Shown: positions 8,932 to 17,314 of the stretch, piece by piece | Layout: every line of letters starts with the position of its first letter | How positions within the stretch are numbered: the first letter of the stretch is position 1 | Source of the DNA: an uncultured Clostridia bacterium | Lineage (GTDB): Bacteria > Bacillota > Clostridia > Oscillospirales > Ruminococcaceae | Assembly: GCA_947629335.1 (NCBI GenBank) | Contig: CANRDI010000002.1 | Coordinates: 62,001 to 126,000 of the forward strand | DNA length: 64,000 bases | Reading direction: 5' to 3' | Notes under the pieces: model-generated | The model's input: the letters and a program-made list of their open reading frames with translations, nothing else | Told to the model about the DNA's origin: nothing | Databases searched by the model: none | Program-made: the position numbers and the translations under genes

Positions 8932-10929
8932 ATGAAAAGAACTACAATGAAGTATTCTCTTATAGCTGTACTTGTCATATTTGCGATCGTTCCCGCCCTT
9001 ATTGTAGGAGCGGTCGGGACGCTTTCGTCCATAAGCTATAACAACAGCGTAAGAGAAAGCGAATTTCAGGACGGTTCGCTTGTAAGAGCAAATTCTATCG
9101 GTACCTTGTTCGCAAAGTATACTTCAGACGCGGCTACGCTTGCAAAGCTTGATGTTGTGTCAAGCGCCGTTCAGAGCGGCGGCAGCGACGCGAATACGAC
9201 CATAGCGAGTTTTGCGCAGGGCGATCCCGGCATACTCGACGTGCTTATTCTTGACGCGGCGGGAGTGGTGATCGATTCTTCGCTGAATAAGGTGGAAAAA
9301 GGCTCAAATTTTGAGCATTTTGAAGAAACAATGCCCGCGGTCTCTGCTTTGATGCAGTGGAATAACTATGAAACAGATGCGTTTTTTGTTTCTCATGATA
9401 TTCTGGTAGACGAAAAGAAAGTGGGATATGTGTGCGTCGTTGTTTCTCCCTCTGAGGGCGGACTTATTGCAAAGACGCTTTCCGGAAAATATACTACGGA
9501 CGGTTCTGCCCGTATCGCTCTTATAGATCAGTCGGGAAATACAATAAACTTTATGGGGAACGGCTCGGTCATGTGGGAATCACAGCTTGACAGCGGCATC
9601 AAAAACAAGCTTCCTGTATTTTTCGACGCGTCGGTAAATGTTACGGCGCCTGTTAAGGATAATATAAATAACGGCACTGCGGGACGCTATACATATTCCT
9701 GCGGTATTATCCCGAATGTTACAAGCTGGCGCTGGATCGGTATAATGGAAGGTTCGAGCGGCATTCCGCTCTCAAGCCTCATATCGCTTGCAGTTTTGCT
9801 GGTCTTGGCAGTAGTTTGCTGTCTGGCAGGGTTCTTTATCATAAGCAAGATTATCGGAAACATGCACGATATGATAAAGACAATGAACAGCATCGACGCA
9901 GAAGAAGGCTTCTCAGCCATGCGCTTTGATGTAAAGAACAATAAGAGCGAGCTTGGAAGTATCCAGAGTTCGTTTAATGACTTCCTTGATGAAGTTGCGA
10001 TCAACAGCGACCGTTATAAAACTATCGCAAAGCTCTCCGACAATATGCTTTTCGAGTGGGATTTCCACAAGGAAAGAATGTATATTTCGGATAACGCGCT
10101 TCAGAAATTCGACCTTAAACCTGAGGGCGCAACACTTTCAAACGGACGTTTTCTTGACGGACTTATGACGCCTGAGGACGCCGACAAGTACAAGCGCGAC
10201 ATAAGCGCGATGCTGAAAGGGCAGAAGGGCTATAGCGCACAGTATCAGATAAAGTCAAAAACGGGCGCAATGGTATGGGTATCGTTCAGAGCAAACTGCG
10301 TAACGGACCGTACCGGCGAGCTTTTGAGAGTTATCGGCGTTATGACCGATATTGATAACGAAAAGAAACTTGAGCTTCAGCTTTCCGAGCGCGCATCATT
10401 TGACTTCCTTTCACAGCTCTACAACAGAAGCACATTTACTTCAATGCTCAATACCGAGCTTGACCGCAGAGGACCTAAGAAGATAGGGGTCATGTTCCTC
10501 GACGTCGATGACTTTAAGTTTATAAACGACCGTTACGGACACTCTGTCGGAGATGAAGTAATAAAGTTTGTGGCTGATACTATCCGCAAGAGAGTTGATA
10601 ACAGAGGCGGATTTGCGGGACGCTTCGGCGGAGATGAGTTTGTAATGTGCATTACAAACCAGGATGATATCGAAAACGCCGAGCAAATGGCAATGGATAT
10701 GATAGACGACCTGTTTATGGGATATACTTCGAGCGAAGGAATTATGATAAACGTAAAGGCGTCTATAGGAATAACATATTGTCCGGATCATTCTACAGAT
10801 GTAAATGAGCTTATCTCGTTCTCCGATACAGCAATGTATTTCGTTAAGAAAAACGGTAAAAACAACTATCACGTTTATGTTCCGGAGGACAGCGAAAACG
10901 ACGAGTATAAAGATCCGGAAGGATATTGA
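8932..10929 (+). CDS. Membrane diguanylate cyclase with sensor, PAS and GGDEF domains
   Basis: A 665-residue protein that should make c-di-GMP from two GTP. Order: TM helix (about 8-30), a roughly 250-residue extracytoplasmic sensor region that looks Cache-like, a second TM (about 281-307), a HAMP/linker, a PAS domain (about 370-480, with FEWDFHKERMYIS and a PAC-like end VIGVMTDIDNEKK), then GGDEF. The active site is intact: FLDVDDFKFINDRYGH and RFGGDEFV (GGDEF about 566-570). No EAL or HD-GYP domain is attached. A strong ribosome site (AGGGGGA) precedes the ATG. The external ligand is unknown. Confidence 0.93.
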   Translation: MKRTTMKYSLIAVLVIFAIVPALIVGAVGTLSSISYNNSVRESEFQDGSLVRANSIGTLFAKYTSDAATLAKLDVVSSAVQSGGSDANTTIASFAQGDPGILDVLILDAAGVVIDSSLNKVEKGSNFEHFEETMPAVSALMQWNNYETDAFFVSHDILVDEKKVGYVCVVVSPSEGGLIAKTLSGKYTTDGSARIALIDQSGNTINFMGNGSVMWESQLDSGIKNKLPVFFDASVNVTAPVKDNINNGTAGRYTYSCGIIPNVTSWRWIGIMEGSSGIPLSSLISLAVLLVLAVVCCLAGFFIISKIIGNMHDMIKTMNSIDAEEGFSAMRFDVKNNKSELGSIQSSFNDFLDEVAINSDRYKTIAKLSDNMLFEWDFHKERMYISDNALQKFDLKPEGATLSNGRFLDGLMTPEDADKYKRDISAMLKGQKGYSAQYQIKSKTGAMVWVSFRANCVTDRTGELLRVIGVMTDIDNEKKLELQLSERASFDFLSQLYNRSTFTSMLNTELDRRGPKKIGVMFLDVDDFKFINDRYGHSVGDEVIKFVADTIRKRVDNRGGFAGRFGGDEFVMCITNQDDIENAEQMAMDMIDDLFMGYTSSEGIMINVKASIGITYCPDHSTDVNELISFSDTAMYFVKKNGKNNYHVYVPEDSENDEYKDPEGY

Positions 10930-10940
10930 TAAACATTCAC

Positions 10941-10968
10941 AATTCGGAGCGCCGCTCCGCGGCGAATT
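10941..10968. repeat. Imperfect palindrome downstream of the cyclase
   Basis: Outer arms AATTCG / CGAATT enclose two alternative GC hairpins (GGAGC/GCTCC or GCCGC/GCGGC). There is no T-tract, so it is not a standard terminator. The 268-nt gap between the cyclase and the ParA gene otherwise holds only the partial repeat at 11028-11053. Confidence 0.5.
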
Positions 10969-11027
10969 AAGTTTGGCACGCGGAGCGGATTTATCTGTTT
11001 AAGGAAACAGTATCGGCTTTAAAAAAT

Positions 11028-11053
11028 AAAATTTCAGACTGTGAGAAAGTTTG
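11028..11053 (-). repeat. Partial copy of dispersed repeat family A
   Basis: AAATTTCAGACTGTGAGAAA matches the end of the long copy at 13642-13770 read on the minus strand (AAATTTCAGGCTGTTGAGAAAG) with one substitution and one missing base. Confidence 0.5.
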
Positions 11054-11197
11054 GCATAAAAAGGCGCTGTGCTTTCGGAAAACGGCGGCGGTTGAGATAT
11101 TTGGATTTCGGCAAAAGGCTAAAATGCCCCGCCTGTGCGGTTATACGGAAGATATAGATTTAATGACGGTCTGATATAATTTGGAGGGCAAAAAACT

Positions 11198-11992
11198 TTG
11201 GCTAAAATAATTGCTGTTACAAATCAGAAAGGCGGCGTCGGAAAAACAACGACCTGTGCGGCTATCTGCGGAAGCCTCTCCAAGAGAGGATATAAGGTTT
11301 TGGCGGTCGATCTCGACCCTCAGGGAAATTTGAGTTTCAGTCTCGGAGCGGAGGCTGATGAAAAATTTACGATATATGATGTGCTGAAAGATAACTGTGA
11401 GATAGAAGACGCTATAATCCACGGGGATACCTGCGACGTCGTTCCGTCAAATATACTGCTTTCGGGTCTGGAACTTGAGATGACGGGTGTGGGGAGAGAA
11501 TATGTCCTTCGAGAACAGCTTAACTATGTGAAGAAAAATTACGACTACATAATCCTCGATACTCCGCCCGCACTGTCGGTGCTTACTATAAATGCATATA
11601 CTGCCTCGGACGAGCTGATAATCCCGATGCTTTGCGAAATATTGTCGCTTCAGGGAATTGCACAGCTCAAACAGACCATTTTCGCGGTAAAGAAGTACTA
11701 TAACAAATCGCTTTGCGTTCGGGGAATACTGCTTAACAAATACAACGGGCGTTTTTTGCTCACAAAGGAAGTAGAAGAACTTACACAGGTCATAGCTTCT
11801 CAGCTTCAGACAACTATCTTCAAGACGAAAATTAGCGCGAGCATCGCTATTTCCGAAGCTCCTGCACACGGGGAGAGCATAATCACATTTTCTCCGAAGT
11901 CAAAGGGTGCAGTTGAATTCAACAAATTTGTAGACGAGCTTATAGAACCGCATATACACAGCAAATCCAAGAAGGTCGATGAGAATGGGTAA
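11198..11992 (+). CDS. ParA/Soj/MinD-type ATPase
   Basis: A 264-residue cytoplasmic ATPase of the deviant-Walker family. The P-loop NQKGGVGKTT is at residues 9-18 with the signature lysine. AVDLDPQGNLSFSLG (Walker A'/switch region) and YIILDTPPALSVLT (Walker B) follow. These proteins use ATP-dependent dimers to position cargo such as plasmids, chromosomes or protein clusters. No ParB gene is adjacent; the next gene encodes a ComFB-like protein overlapping this one, so the cargo may not be DNA. The start is a TTG (11198) placed by GGAGGG about 9 nt upstream. Confidence 0.9.
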   Translation: MAKIIAVTNQKGGVGKTTTCAAICGSLSKRGYKVLAVDLDPQGNLSFSLGAEADEKFTIYDVLKDNCEIEDAIIHGDTCDVVPSNILLSGLELEMTGVGREYVLREQLNYVKKNYDYIILDTPPALSVLTINAYTASDELIIPMLCEILSLQGIAQLKQTIFAVKKYYNKSLCVRGILLNKYNGRFLLTKEVEELTQVIASQLQTTIFKTKISASIAISEAPAHGESIITFSPKSKGAVEFNKFVDELIEPHIHSKSKKVDENG

Positions 11993-12512
11993 AACTCAGA
12001 AAACTCAGGGTTCAAAACCCAAAAAAACCGCAAAAAAGCGTAAGACAGCCGAAAGATCTGTTTCAAGCAAAACGCCGCAGGTGATGAGGCTTGTCGAAAA
12101 AATACCTGAGGTCAGTCCCGCGGCATTGGGCGGGAAATGCTCCGTACCGTATCAGCTTCGCGGAAAAGAGCCGCTTTCAAAGATGATGAAGCACGATGGT
12201 ACATTTATGCGCGCCGAGAACGAAGATGTAGAGATAGTAAATATTTCGGAGCTTGCGATAAAACTTGAGGCGCCGGAAATTTTAGACAGGTTCAATGCGT
12301 GCAGTTGTTCAAAATGCGTCGCAATTTTCTCGGAAAGAGTTTCGCAAAGAGTTCCGCCGAGATTTGCGAGGGTAGCTAAGGGAAGTATCGGAAACAACAG
12401 CGCCCGTATGAACGAGCTTTACGGCAGGATAGAACAAATGCGCAAAGCAGTTATGCCTGAAATGGTAAGAGAGATAATGGGAAAGAAAAAGCGCTGGTTT
12501 CATGACGAGTGA
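11985..12512 (+). CDS. ComFB-like protein with a Lys-rich N-terminal tail
   Basis: About 175 residues. The first 30 are strongly basic (KPKKTAKKRK) and probably disordered. The second half has the ComFB signature: NACSCSKCVAIFSERVSQ followed by VPPRFARV (Cys at about 106, 108 and 111), matching the family's CxCxxC...LxPxY/F pattern. ComFB was named from the Bacillus comF operon; as I recall, recent work describes the family as cyclic dinucleotide receptors, which would fit the PilZ and GGDEF genes just upstream. ATG 11985 is preferred over ATG 11979 because GAAGG (11971-11975) then has 9-nt spacing. It overlaps the ParA gene by 8 nt, suggesting joint function. Family assignment is by motif only. 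Confidence 0.65.
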   Translation: MGKTQKTQGSKPKKTAKKRKTAERSVSSKTPQVMRLVEKIPEVSPAALGGKCSVPYQLRGKEPLSKMMKHDGTFMRAENEDVEIVNISELAIKLEAPEILDRFNACSCSKCVAIFSERVSQRVPPRFARVAKGSIGNNSARMNELYGRIEQMRKAVMPEMVREIMGKKKRWFHDE

Positions 12513-12543
12513 ATAATTTTTGAAAAAAAGCAGGAAAATATTG

Positions 12544-12588
12544 CAGACTGTATAAAAAGTTAAAACTCAGGCTGTTGAGAAAGCCTGA
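12544..12588 (-). repeat. Dispersed repeat family A, short form
   Basis: CAGACTGTATAAAAAGTTAA leads into a hairpin CAGGCT-gttgagaa-AGCCTG (12568-12587). The same layout is at 22160-22203 in the other orientation. It lies in the 108-nt gap before mreB and could act as a weak terminator for the ParA/ComFB unit. Confidence 0.65.
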
Positions 12589-12620
12589 ATATTGATGAAC
12601 AATAGTTGGGAGAGTAAAAA

Positions 12621-13637
12621 ATGGCATTGGATATAGGAATTGATTTGGGAACAGCAAATATAATAATCACAATTGCAGGAAAAGGAATTGTACTGAATGA
12701 GCCGTCGGTCGTGGCATATGACCGAAAGAAAAAAGCAGTCGTAGCTGTCGGAAAAGAAGCATATAAAATGATAGGCAGAACGCCCGAATATATCGTCGCG
12801 GTAAGGCCGCTTAAAGACGGCGTTATCTCCGACAACGATATGACGCAGGCTATGATAAAAGAGTTTATAAATATGGTAAACGGCGGCTTTATGGTGAAGC
12901 CGAGGATAGTGCTTTGCGTTCCGAGTTCGGTGACGGACGTAGAGCGCAGGGCGGTTGTTGAGGCGGCGCTGTCTGCGGGCGCAAGAAAGGTGTACCTTAT
13001 AGAAGAGCCGATCGCGGCGCTTATCGGCGCGGGAATAGACATCTCAAAGCCGAGCGGGACAATGGTTGTGGATATCGGCGGCGGAACGTCGGATGTTGCG
13101 ATAGTTTCTTTTAACGGCATTGTTCAGTCGCGCTCGGTAAAAATGGCGGGAAATAAGTTTGACGCGGCGATTGTTCGGCATATTACGCAGAAATACAAAA
13201 TACTCATCGGCGAGAAAACCGCCGAAAAGGCTAAATTCGAGCTTGCGAATGTGTATAATCCGACAGGCGAAAAGAAGATGATAATTCGCGGACGTCATCT
13301 GCTGAAAGGACTTCCCGAAAGCGTTGAGATTAGCGATAAGGACATCTATGACGCTCTGCGCGAAAATGCAATGGAAGTTGTAGAACAGGTAAAGCTCGTT
13401 TTGGAATCAACTCCGCCGGAGCTTGTCGGCGATATACTTTCAAACGGCATACTTCTTACGGGCGGCGGCGCGCTTTTAGGAGGACTTCCCGAACTTATTT
13501 CCGAAAAGGTCGGCGCGCCGTGTTTTGTGGCGGAAAATCCTATCGAATGTGTTGCGCGCGGTGTTGACGCGGCATTTACGATGTCAAACGAGCTTCTTGA
13601 CGGATTTGAACAGGTCCAGCTCTACAGCTTCAGATAA
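12621..13637 (+). CDS. mreB: Rod-shape actin homologue MreB/Mbl
   Basis: A 338-residue bacterial actin that forms membrane-associated filaments guiding peptidoglycan synthesis. The actin-fold signatures are present: phosphate-1 loop GIDLGTANIII (6-16), VPSSVTDVERRAVVEAA (about 95-111), phosphate-2 VVDIGGGTSDVAIVS (about 149-163) and the adenosine loop ILLTGGGALLGGLPEL (about 275-290). The length is normal. No mreC/mreD follows, so it may be an Mbl-like extra copy rather than the mreBCD-operon gene. The start has GGGAGAG upstream. Repeat elements flank it on both sides. Confidence 0.93.
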   Translation: MALDIGIDLGTANIIITIAGKGIVLNEPSVVAYDRKKKAVVAVGKEAYKMIGRTPEYIVAVRPLKDGVISDNDMTQAMIKEFINMVNGGFMVKPRIVLCVPSSVTDVERRAVVEAALSAGARKVYLIEEPIAALIGAGIDISKPSGTMVVDIGGGTSDVAIVSFNGIVQSRSVKMAGNKFDAAIVRHITQKYKILIGEKTAEKAKFELANVYNPTGEKKMIIRGRHLLKGLPESVEISDKDIYDALRENAMEVVEQVKLVLESTPPELVGDILSNGILLTGGGALLGGLPELISEKVGAPCFVAENPIECVARGVDAAFTMSNELLDGFEQVQLYSFR

Positions 13638-13641
13638 TTAT

Positions 13642-13770
13642 CAGGTTGTCGATAAAGCCCCATCTGCATTGTCAGCGTTGCTGCAACAGCCACAAAGGAT
13701 AGTTGCAGCAACGCTTCCTAACATCCGGGGCTTTCTCAACAGCCTGAAATTTGACTTTTTCTTCAGTCTG
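13642..13770 (-). repeat. Dispersed repeat family A, long form (nested inverted repeats)
   Basis: A 129-bp element starting 4 nt after the mreB stop. Outer arms 13642-13661 and 13727-13746 pair at 17 of 20 positions (CAGG..GATAAAGCCCC against GGGGCTTTCTCAACAGCCTG). Inside is a perfect 13-bp inverted repeat, GCGTTGCTGCAAC (13675-13687) / GTTGCAGCAACGC (13702-13714). A tail ending in CAGTCTG completes it. It carries no ORF. Its RNA would fold into a long hairpin, so it may also serve as the mreB terminator. Confidence 0.75.
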
Positions 13771-13789
13771 TAATTATAGAGGAGAGTAA

Positions 13790-14776
13790 ATGACGATACT
13801 GAAAAAACCGCCTTTTATGCAAGAAGCAGGCGGCACAGGACGAAACATTTTCGCGGAGCTTGGAATAGCGATAGTCGTTTTTGTAGCAGCTCAATCCTTA
13901 ATGGGAATAGTCCAGAGCGTGGGTATAGGTCTCGGTTTTTTCTTCGACCCTGAGCTTAGAAAACTCATTGATGAAACCCCGTCAGACCCGTTTGCAATGT
14001 TCAACGAGATGATGACCGCCATAACGTCGTCGCTGTGGGTCATTATTCCTATGCTGTATTCAAATGCGTTTCTGATAGTCAGCTCGATATTCTACTGTAA
14101 GCAGTTTGAAAAGCGCAAAGCAAGATCCATGGGATTTGTGAAGAAAGGCGCTGTGCCGCAGTATCTTATAGGAATATTATGCGGGTTCGCCGTTTTTTCG
14201 GCAATATTCTTCATCTGCCTTCTTATGGGTGGCGTTGAGCTTTCGGGATTTTCCGAATTTACTCCCGAAAAAATCGGCATTTTGGTTCTGTTTTTCTTTG
14301 GCTATCTCATTCAGGGAATGGGAGAAGAGGTTTTCTGCCGTGGGTATCTGATGTCGAGCATAAGCAGAAGATATTCGGCGGTTACGGCAGTTTTAGTGAG
14401 CTCGCTTGTGTTCGCTCTTTTGCATATAGCAAATCCGGGAATTTCGGTGCTGGCGTTTGTAAATTTGTTTTTGTACGGGGTGTTTGCGGCGCTTCTGATG
14501 ATAAGGTTCAACAACATCTGGATAGCGGGTGCGTTCCATTCGCTCTGGAATTTTACTCAGGGCAATTTTTACGGCGTTTCCGTAAGCGGTATGGGAAGTA
14601 TGCCGTCTGTACTTGTATCGGCGCAGACAGATGCGGCTTCGTTCATTAACGGCGGCGCGTTCGGGCTTGAGGGCGGCGTCTGTACTTCGATAGTTACTTT
14701 TACGGGCATTGTTGTGCTTTACATCATGATAAAGCTAAAGGAGAAGAAACATGCTTCCGAAAAACCGCAGAGCTGA
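13790..14776 (+). CDS. CPBP (CAAX/bacteriocin-processing) family intramembrane metalloprotease
   Basis: A 328-residue membrane protein with about 7-8 hydrophobic helices. The Abi/CPBP catalytic motifs are intact: GEEVFCRGYL (EExxxR, about 178-187), FALLHIA (about 204-210) and FHSLWNF (HxxxN, about 244-250). Bacterial members are glutamate-dependent membrane proteases, some involved in bacteriocin immunity; no bacteriocin gene is nearby, so the substrate is unknown. GAGGAG precedes the ATG. The gene stands alone between repeat elements. Confidence 0.9.
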   Translation: MTILKKPPFMQEAGGTGRNIFAELGIAIVVFVAAQSLMGIVQSVGIGLGFFFDPELRKLIDETPSDPFAMFNEMMTAITSSLWVIIPMLYSNAFLIVSSIFYCKQFEKRKARSMGFVKKGAVPQYLIGILCGFAVFSAIFFICLLMGGVELSGFSEFTPEKIGILVLFFFGYLIQGMGEEVFCRGYLMSSISRRYSAVTAVLVSSLVFALLHIANPGISVLAFVNLFLYGVFAALLMIRFNNIWIAGAFHSLWNFTQGNFYGVSVSGMGSMPSVLVSAQTDAASFINGGAFGLEGGVCTSIVTFTGIVVLYIMIKLKEKKHASEKPQS

Positions 14777-15046
14777 AATAATGAGATAACAAAGGCGTTC
14801 CGAAAGGTACACCTTTTATTGTATTTCGTTCAATTAACAAAAGTCCGAATGAACGGAGGTGTCCGCCGAAATCGGAGCGCATTAGAGTTTTTGAAAAAAT
14901 GATTGTAAGACGGAAAACAATTTTGCCCGCTATAGCCGAATAAAAATTTGTGCCAATCATCTGCAATTTTGCAAGTTTGGACATAAAATTATGCAAAATT
15001 TATAAAAATTTCTATAAAAAATCATAAAATATTCGTAAAAATGATA

Positions 15047-15075
15047 TTGACAAATTGCATAAATTCATTTATAAT
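15047..15075 (+). promoter_or_regulatory. Perfect-consensus sigma-A promoter
   Basis: TTGACA (15047-15052), 17-nt spacer, TATAAT (15070-15075). The predicted start near 15082 lies only about 6 nt before a strong terminator hairpin. The rest of the 517-nt gap after the CPBP gene (14777-15046) is AT-rich and shows nothing I recognise. Confidence 0.85.
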
Positions 15076-15087
15076 ATATTCATAAGC

Positions 15088-15117
15088 AAAGGCGCTCAGT
15101 TTTTTGAGCGCCTTTTT
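15088..15117 (+). terminator. Intrinsic terminator immediately after the promoter
   Basis: An 11-bp perfect stem AAAGGCGCTCA / TGAGCGCCTTT with a 6-nt loop, running into TTTTT. Being so close to the promoter, it looks like an attenuator for the ATP-grasp operon 180 nt downstream, or the end of a transcript of only about 35 nt. Confidence 0.8.
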
Positions 15118-15154
15118 CCGATTTGCAGATAAATTTTTCTGTCGAATTAAAATA

Positions 15155-15276
15155 CAGACGGCGAAAAAGCCTCGATATGCCCGCAAATACCGCATTATCT
15201 GCCCATGGCACAAATACTGTTTTGCGAAAAATGCGCCGGCACGCCTTTGACGCAGACGGGGCTTTATCGACAGTCC
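15155..15276 (+). repeat. Dispersed repeat family A, probable long form
   Basis: The right end GACGCAGACGGGGCTTTATC, continuing to GACAGTCCG, matches 13642-13661 and 45448-45470 read on the minus strand, and 60901-60925. The left end CAGACGGCGAAAAAG resembles the CAGACTG tail of the family. The length (about 122 bp) agrees with the 129-bp copy. Confidence 0.6.
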
Positions 15277-15293
15277 GAATTAGGAGTGATATT

Positions 15294-16616
15294 ATGGAAA
15301 ACATAAGTTTTCCTTCCGCAAACGTGAAGGAAATAAACGAGCTTTTGCGAAGATACGGCGTTAAGTTCGGAATTTACAAAAACGGCGAGTTTAAAGAACA
15401 GCTTTTCCCGTTTGACACGATCCCGCGCGTTATATCGGCAGACAGCTTTTCGTATCTCGAAAAAGGACTTATCCAGCGCGTAGATGCGCTTAATATGTTC
15501 CTTTACGATATTTACCACGAAAAGAAAATAATTGCGGATAAAATAATCCCGGAGGAGTTTGTGTATATTTCGAGCGGTTATCTCCCGCAGTGTGAGGGAA
15601 TAACCCCGCCGAAGAAGATCTACAGCCATATTTCGGGAATTGACCTTGTAGAGGGGAAAGACGGAGAATGGTATATTCTTGAAGACAATTTAAGGATACC
15701 GTCGGGCGCGTCTTATCCGCTTATAGCAAGAGAACTTACAAGAACTGCGTCTCCCGACTGTTTTTCACAGAGCGGGATAGTCGATAACCGAAATTATGCA
15801 GAACTGCTGAGATCTGCAATGGACAGCGTAAACTGCGGAGGAATAAACGCAATTCTCACTCCCGGACGATATAACGCCGCATATTTTGAACACAGCTATC
15901 TGGCAGAGCTTACTGGCGCGGCACTCGTTCAGAACAACGAGCTTTTTGTCGAGGACAATATGCTGTTTCAAAAGACATATACCGGCGGAAAAACAAGAAT
16001 AGGCGCGCTTTACCGCCGTATCTCCGACGAATATCTCGACCCGCTCACATTTAATCCTTGCTCGGTCATAGGCGTTCCAAATCTTACGGAGGCATACCGC
16101 GCGGGAAATGTTGCGGTAATAAATGCGCTCGGAAACGGTGTTGCAGACGACAAGGGCATATACTATTTCGTTCCGAAAATGATAAAATATTATCTGAACG
16201 AAGAACCTATACTTAAAAATGCCCCGACTTATCTCCCGTTTTACGAGGAGGACAGGAAATATGTTCTTGAAAATCTTGAAAAGCTCGTTATAAAGGACGT
16301 AGCCGAGGCGGGAGGATACGGCGTTGTATTCGGAAGCGATCTTACTGCCGAAAAACTTGCTGATTTCAGGCAGACAATAATAAACGAGCCGAGGCGCTTT
16401 ATCGCTCAGGAAGTCATCGACTTTAAAGACCTTCCTATCATCGAAAACGGAGAGCAGGTAATGCGAAAGGCGGACCTGAGGGCGTTTGTGCTTTCGGGAG
16501 AAAAAACAAGAGTATGGGCTTCGGGACTTACGCGCTTTTCACGAAATCCCGACAGCTTTGTGGTAAATTCATCTCAGGGCGGAGGTTTTAAAGACACATG
16601 GGTACTATCTCGATAA
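15294..16616 (+). CDS. Circularly permuted type 2 ATP-grasp enzyme (DUF404/DUF407)
   Basis: A 440-residue predicted carboxylate-amine/thiol ligase. Diagnostic segments: FDTIPRVISADSFSYLEKGL (about 40-59), ISGIDLVEGKDGEWYILEDN followed by LRIPSGASY (about 115-143), and the ATP-grasp KDVAEAGGYGVVFG region (about 333-346). Family members occur with alpha-E and transglutaminase-like proteins and, in proteobacteria, with the Anbu proteasome-like peptidase; they are thought to build or attach a small peptide-like product. ATG 15294 is chosen because TAGGAG lies 7 nt upstream; the frame is open further up but there consists of repeat A. The 3' end overlaps the alpha-E gene by 19 nt. Confidence 0.88.
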   Translation: MENISFPSANVKEINELLRRYGVKFGIYKNGEFKEQLFPFDTIPRVISADSFSYLEKGLIQRVDALNMFLYDIYHEKKIIADKIIPEEFVYISSGYLPQCEGITPPKKIYSHISGIDLVEGKDGEWYILEDNLRIPSGASYPLIARELTRTASPDCFSQSGIVDNRNYAELLRSAMDSVNCGGINAILTPGRYNAAYFEHSYLAELTGAALVQNNELFVEDNMLFQKTYTGGKTRIGALYRRISDEYLDPLTFNPCSVIGVPNLTEAYRAGNVAVINALGNGVADDKGIYYFVPKMIKYYLNEEPILKNAPTYLPFYEEDRKYVLENLEKLVIKDVAEAGGYGVVFGSDLTAEKLADFRQTIINEPRRFIAQEVIDFKDLPIIENGEQVMRKADLRAFVLSGEKTRVWASGLTRFSRNPDSFVVNSSQGGGFKDTWVLSR

Positions 16617-17311
16617 TTTCTGTAGAACACAGCGACCGTCTTTTCTGGCTCGGTCGCTATACGGAAAGATTTTTTACGACATTAAAGGCGCTCGAAAAGT
16701 TATACGACAGCGTTATTGACAAGGATCAATACGGCTATAGAGAATATCTTTCGGCGTTCGGACTTTCAGATGTTTATAATGACTATAAGGAATTTTTTAA
16801 GAGCTTTATTTTTGACAGGTCAAACGAAAGCTCCGCGGCATACAGCTTATCAAGAGCTTATGACAACGGCATAGTGCTGCGCGAGGAAATTTCGACAGAA
16901 GCGCTTTCTTTTATACAGTTGGCGCTTGACGATCTCGACAGAGCGCAAAACTCAAATCAGGGTTTAAGGCTTGCGCTGCATCCGATAGAAGATACGATCT
17001 TCGGCTTTTGGGGGTGCGTAGATGACCATGTATGCGACAACGAAACGCGCTATATAATCCACTGCGGAAAAATTATAGAGCGGCTCGATATTTATCTGCG
17101 CCTGAAATATCCGTTTGAAATAATTGACGCGGAGTTCGGAAGGCTTTGCAGATGCCTTTCGGGAATACCGAAAAATTCGCCTTATCACTATAATCAAAAA
17201 CAGCTTTCGTCGCTTGTGGAAATAATGGGACTTAAAGACGGATATACCGAGCAGAAGGACTTGGCTGTGTCGAGCCTTGAAGCGCTTTTTGAACCTACAG
17301 GGAGGTCTTAA
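16598..17311 (+). CDS. Alpha-E domain protein (DUF403)
   Basis: A 237-residue mostly helical protein. The N-terminus SVEHSDRLFWLGRYTERFFT matches the alpha-E motif family (usual form: R-A-x-N-L-F-W-x-G-R-Y-x-E-R). It is shorter than the typical 300-residue members. The biochemical role is not known; it is found almost only beside permuted ATP-grasp genes and may be a partner or scaffold. It overlaps the ATP-grasp gene by 19 nt and is followed after 3 nt by the transglutaminase gene, so the three are surely coexpressed. Confidence 0.85.
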   Translation: MGTISIISVEHSDRLFWLGRYTERFFTTLKALEKLYDSVIDKDQYGYREYLSAFGLSDVYNDYKEFFKSFIFDRSNESSAAYSLSRAYDNGIVLREEISTEALSFIQLALDDLDRAQNSNQGLRLALHPIEDTIFGFWGCVDDHVCDNETRYIIHCGKIIERLDIYLRLKYPFEIIDAEFGRLCRCLSGIPKNSPYHYNQKQLSSLVEIMGLKDGYTEQKDLAVSSLEALFEPTGRS

Positions 17312-17314
17312 AAA

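Noticed and set aside
11175-11180. TATAAT as a -10 box for the ParA gene
   Set aside because: It is 18 nt before the start codon, so the transcript would begin in or after the ribosome site, and no -35 matches.
15123-15293. N-terminal extension of the ATP-grasp protein, whose translation contains AFDADGAL, resembling the FDADG motif of this family
   Set aside because: The stretch is produced by repeat family A (GCAGACGGGGCTTTATCGAC), and a good ribosome site sits just before ATG 15294. The likeness is probably chance.
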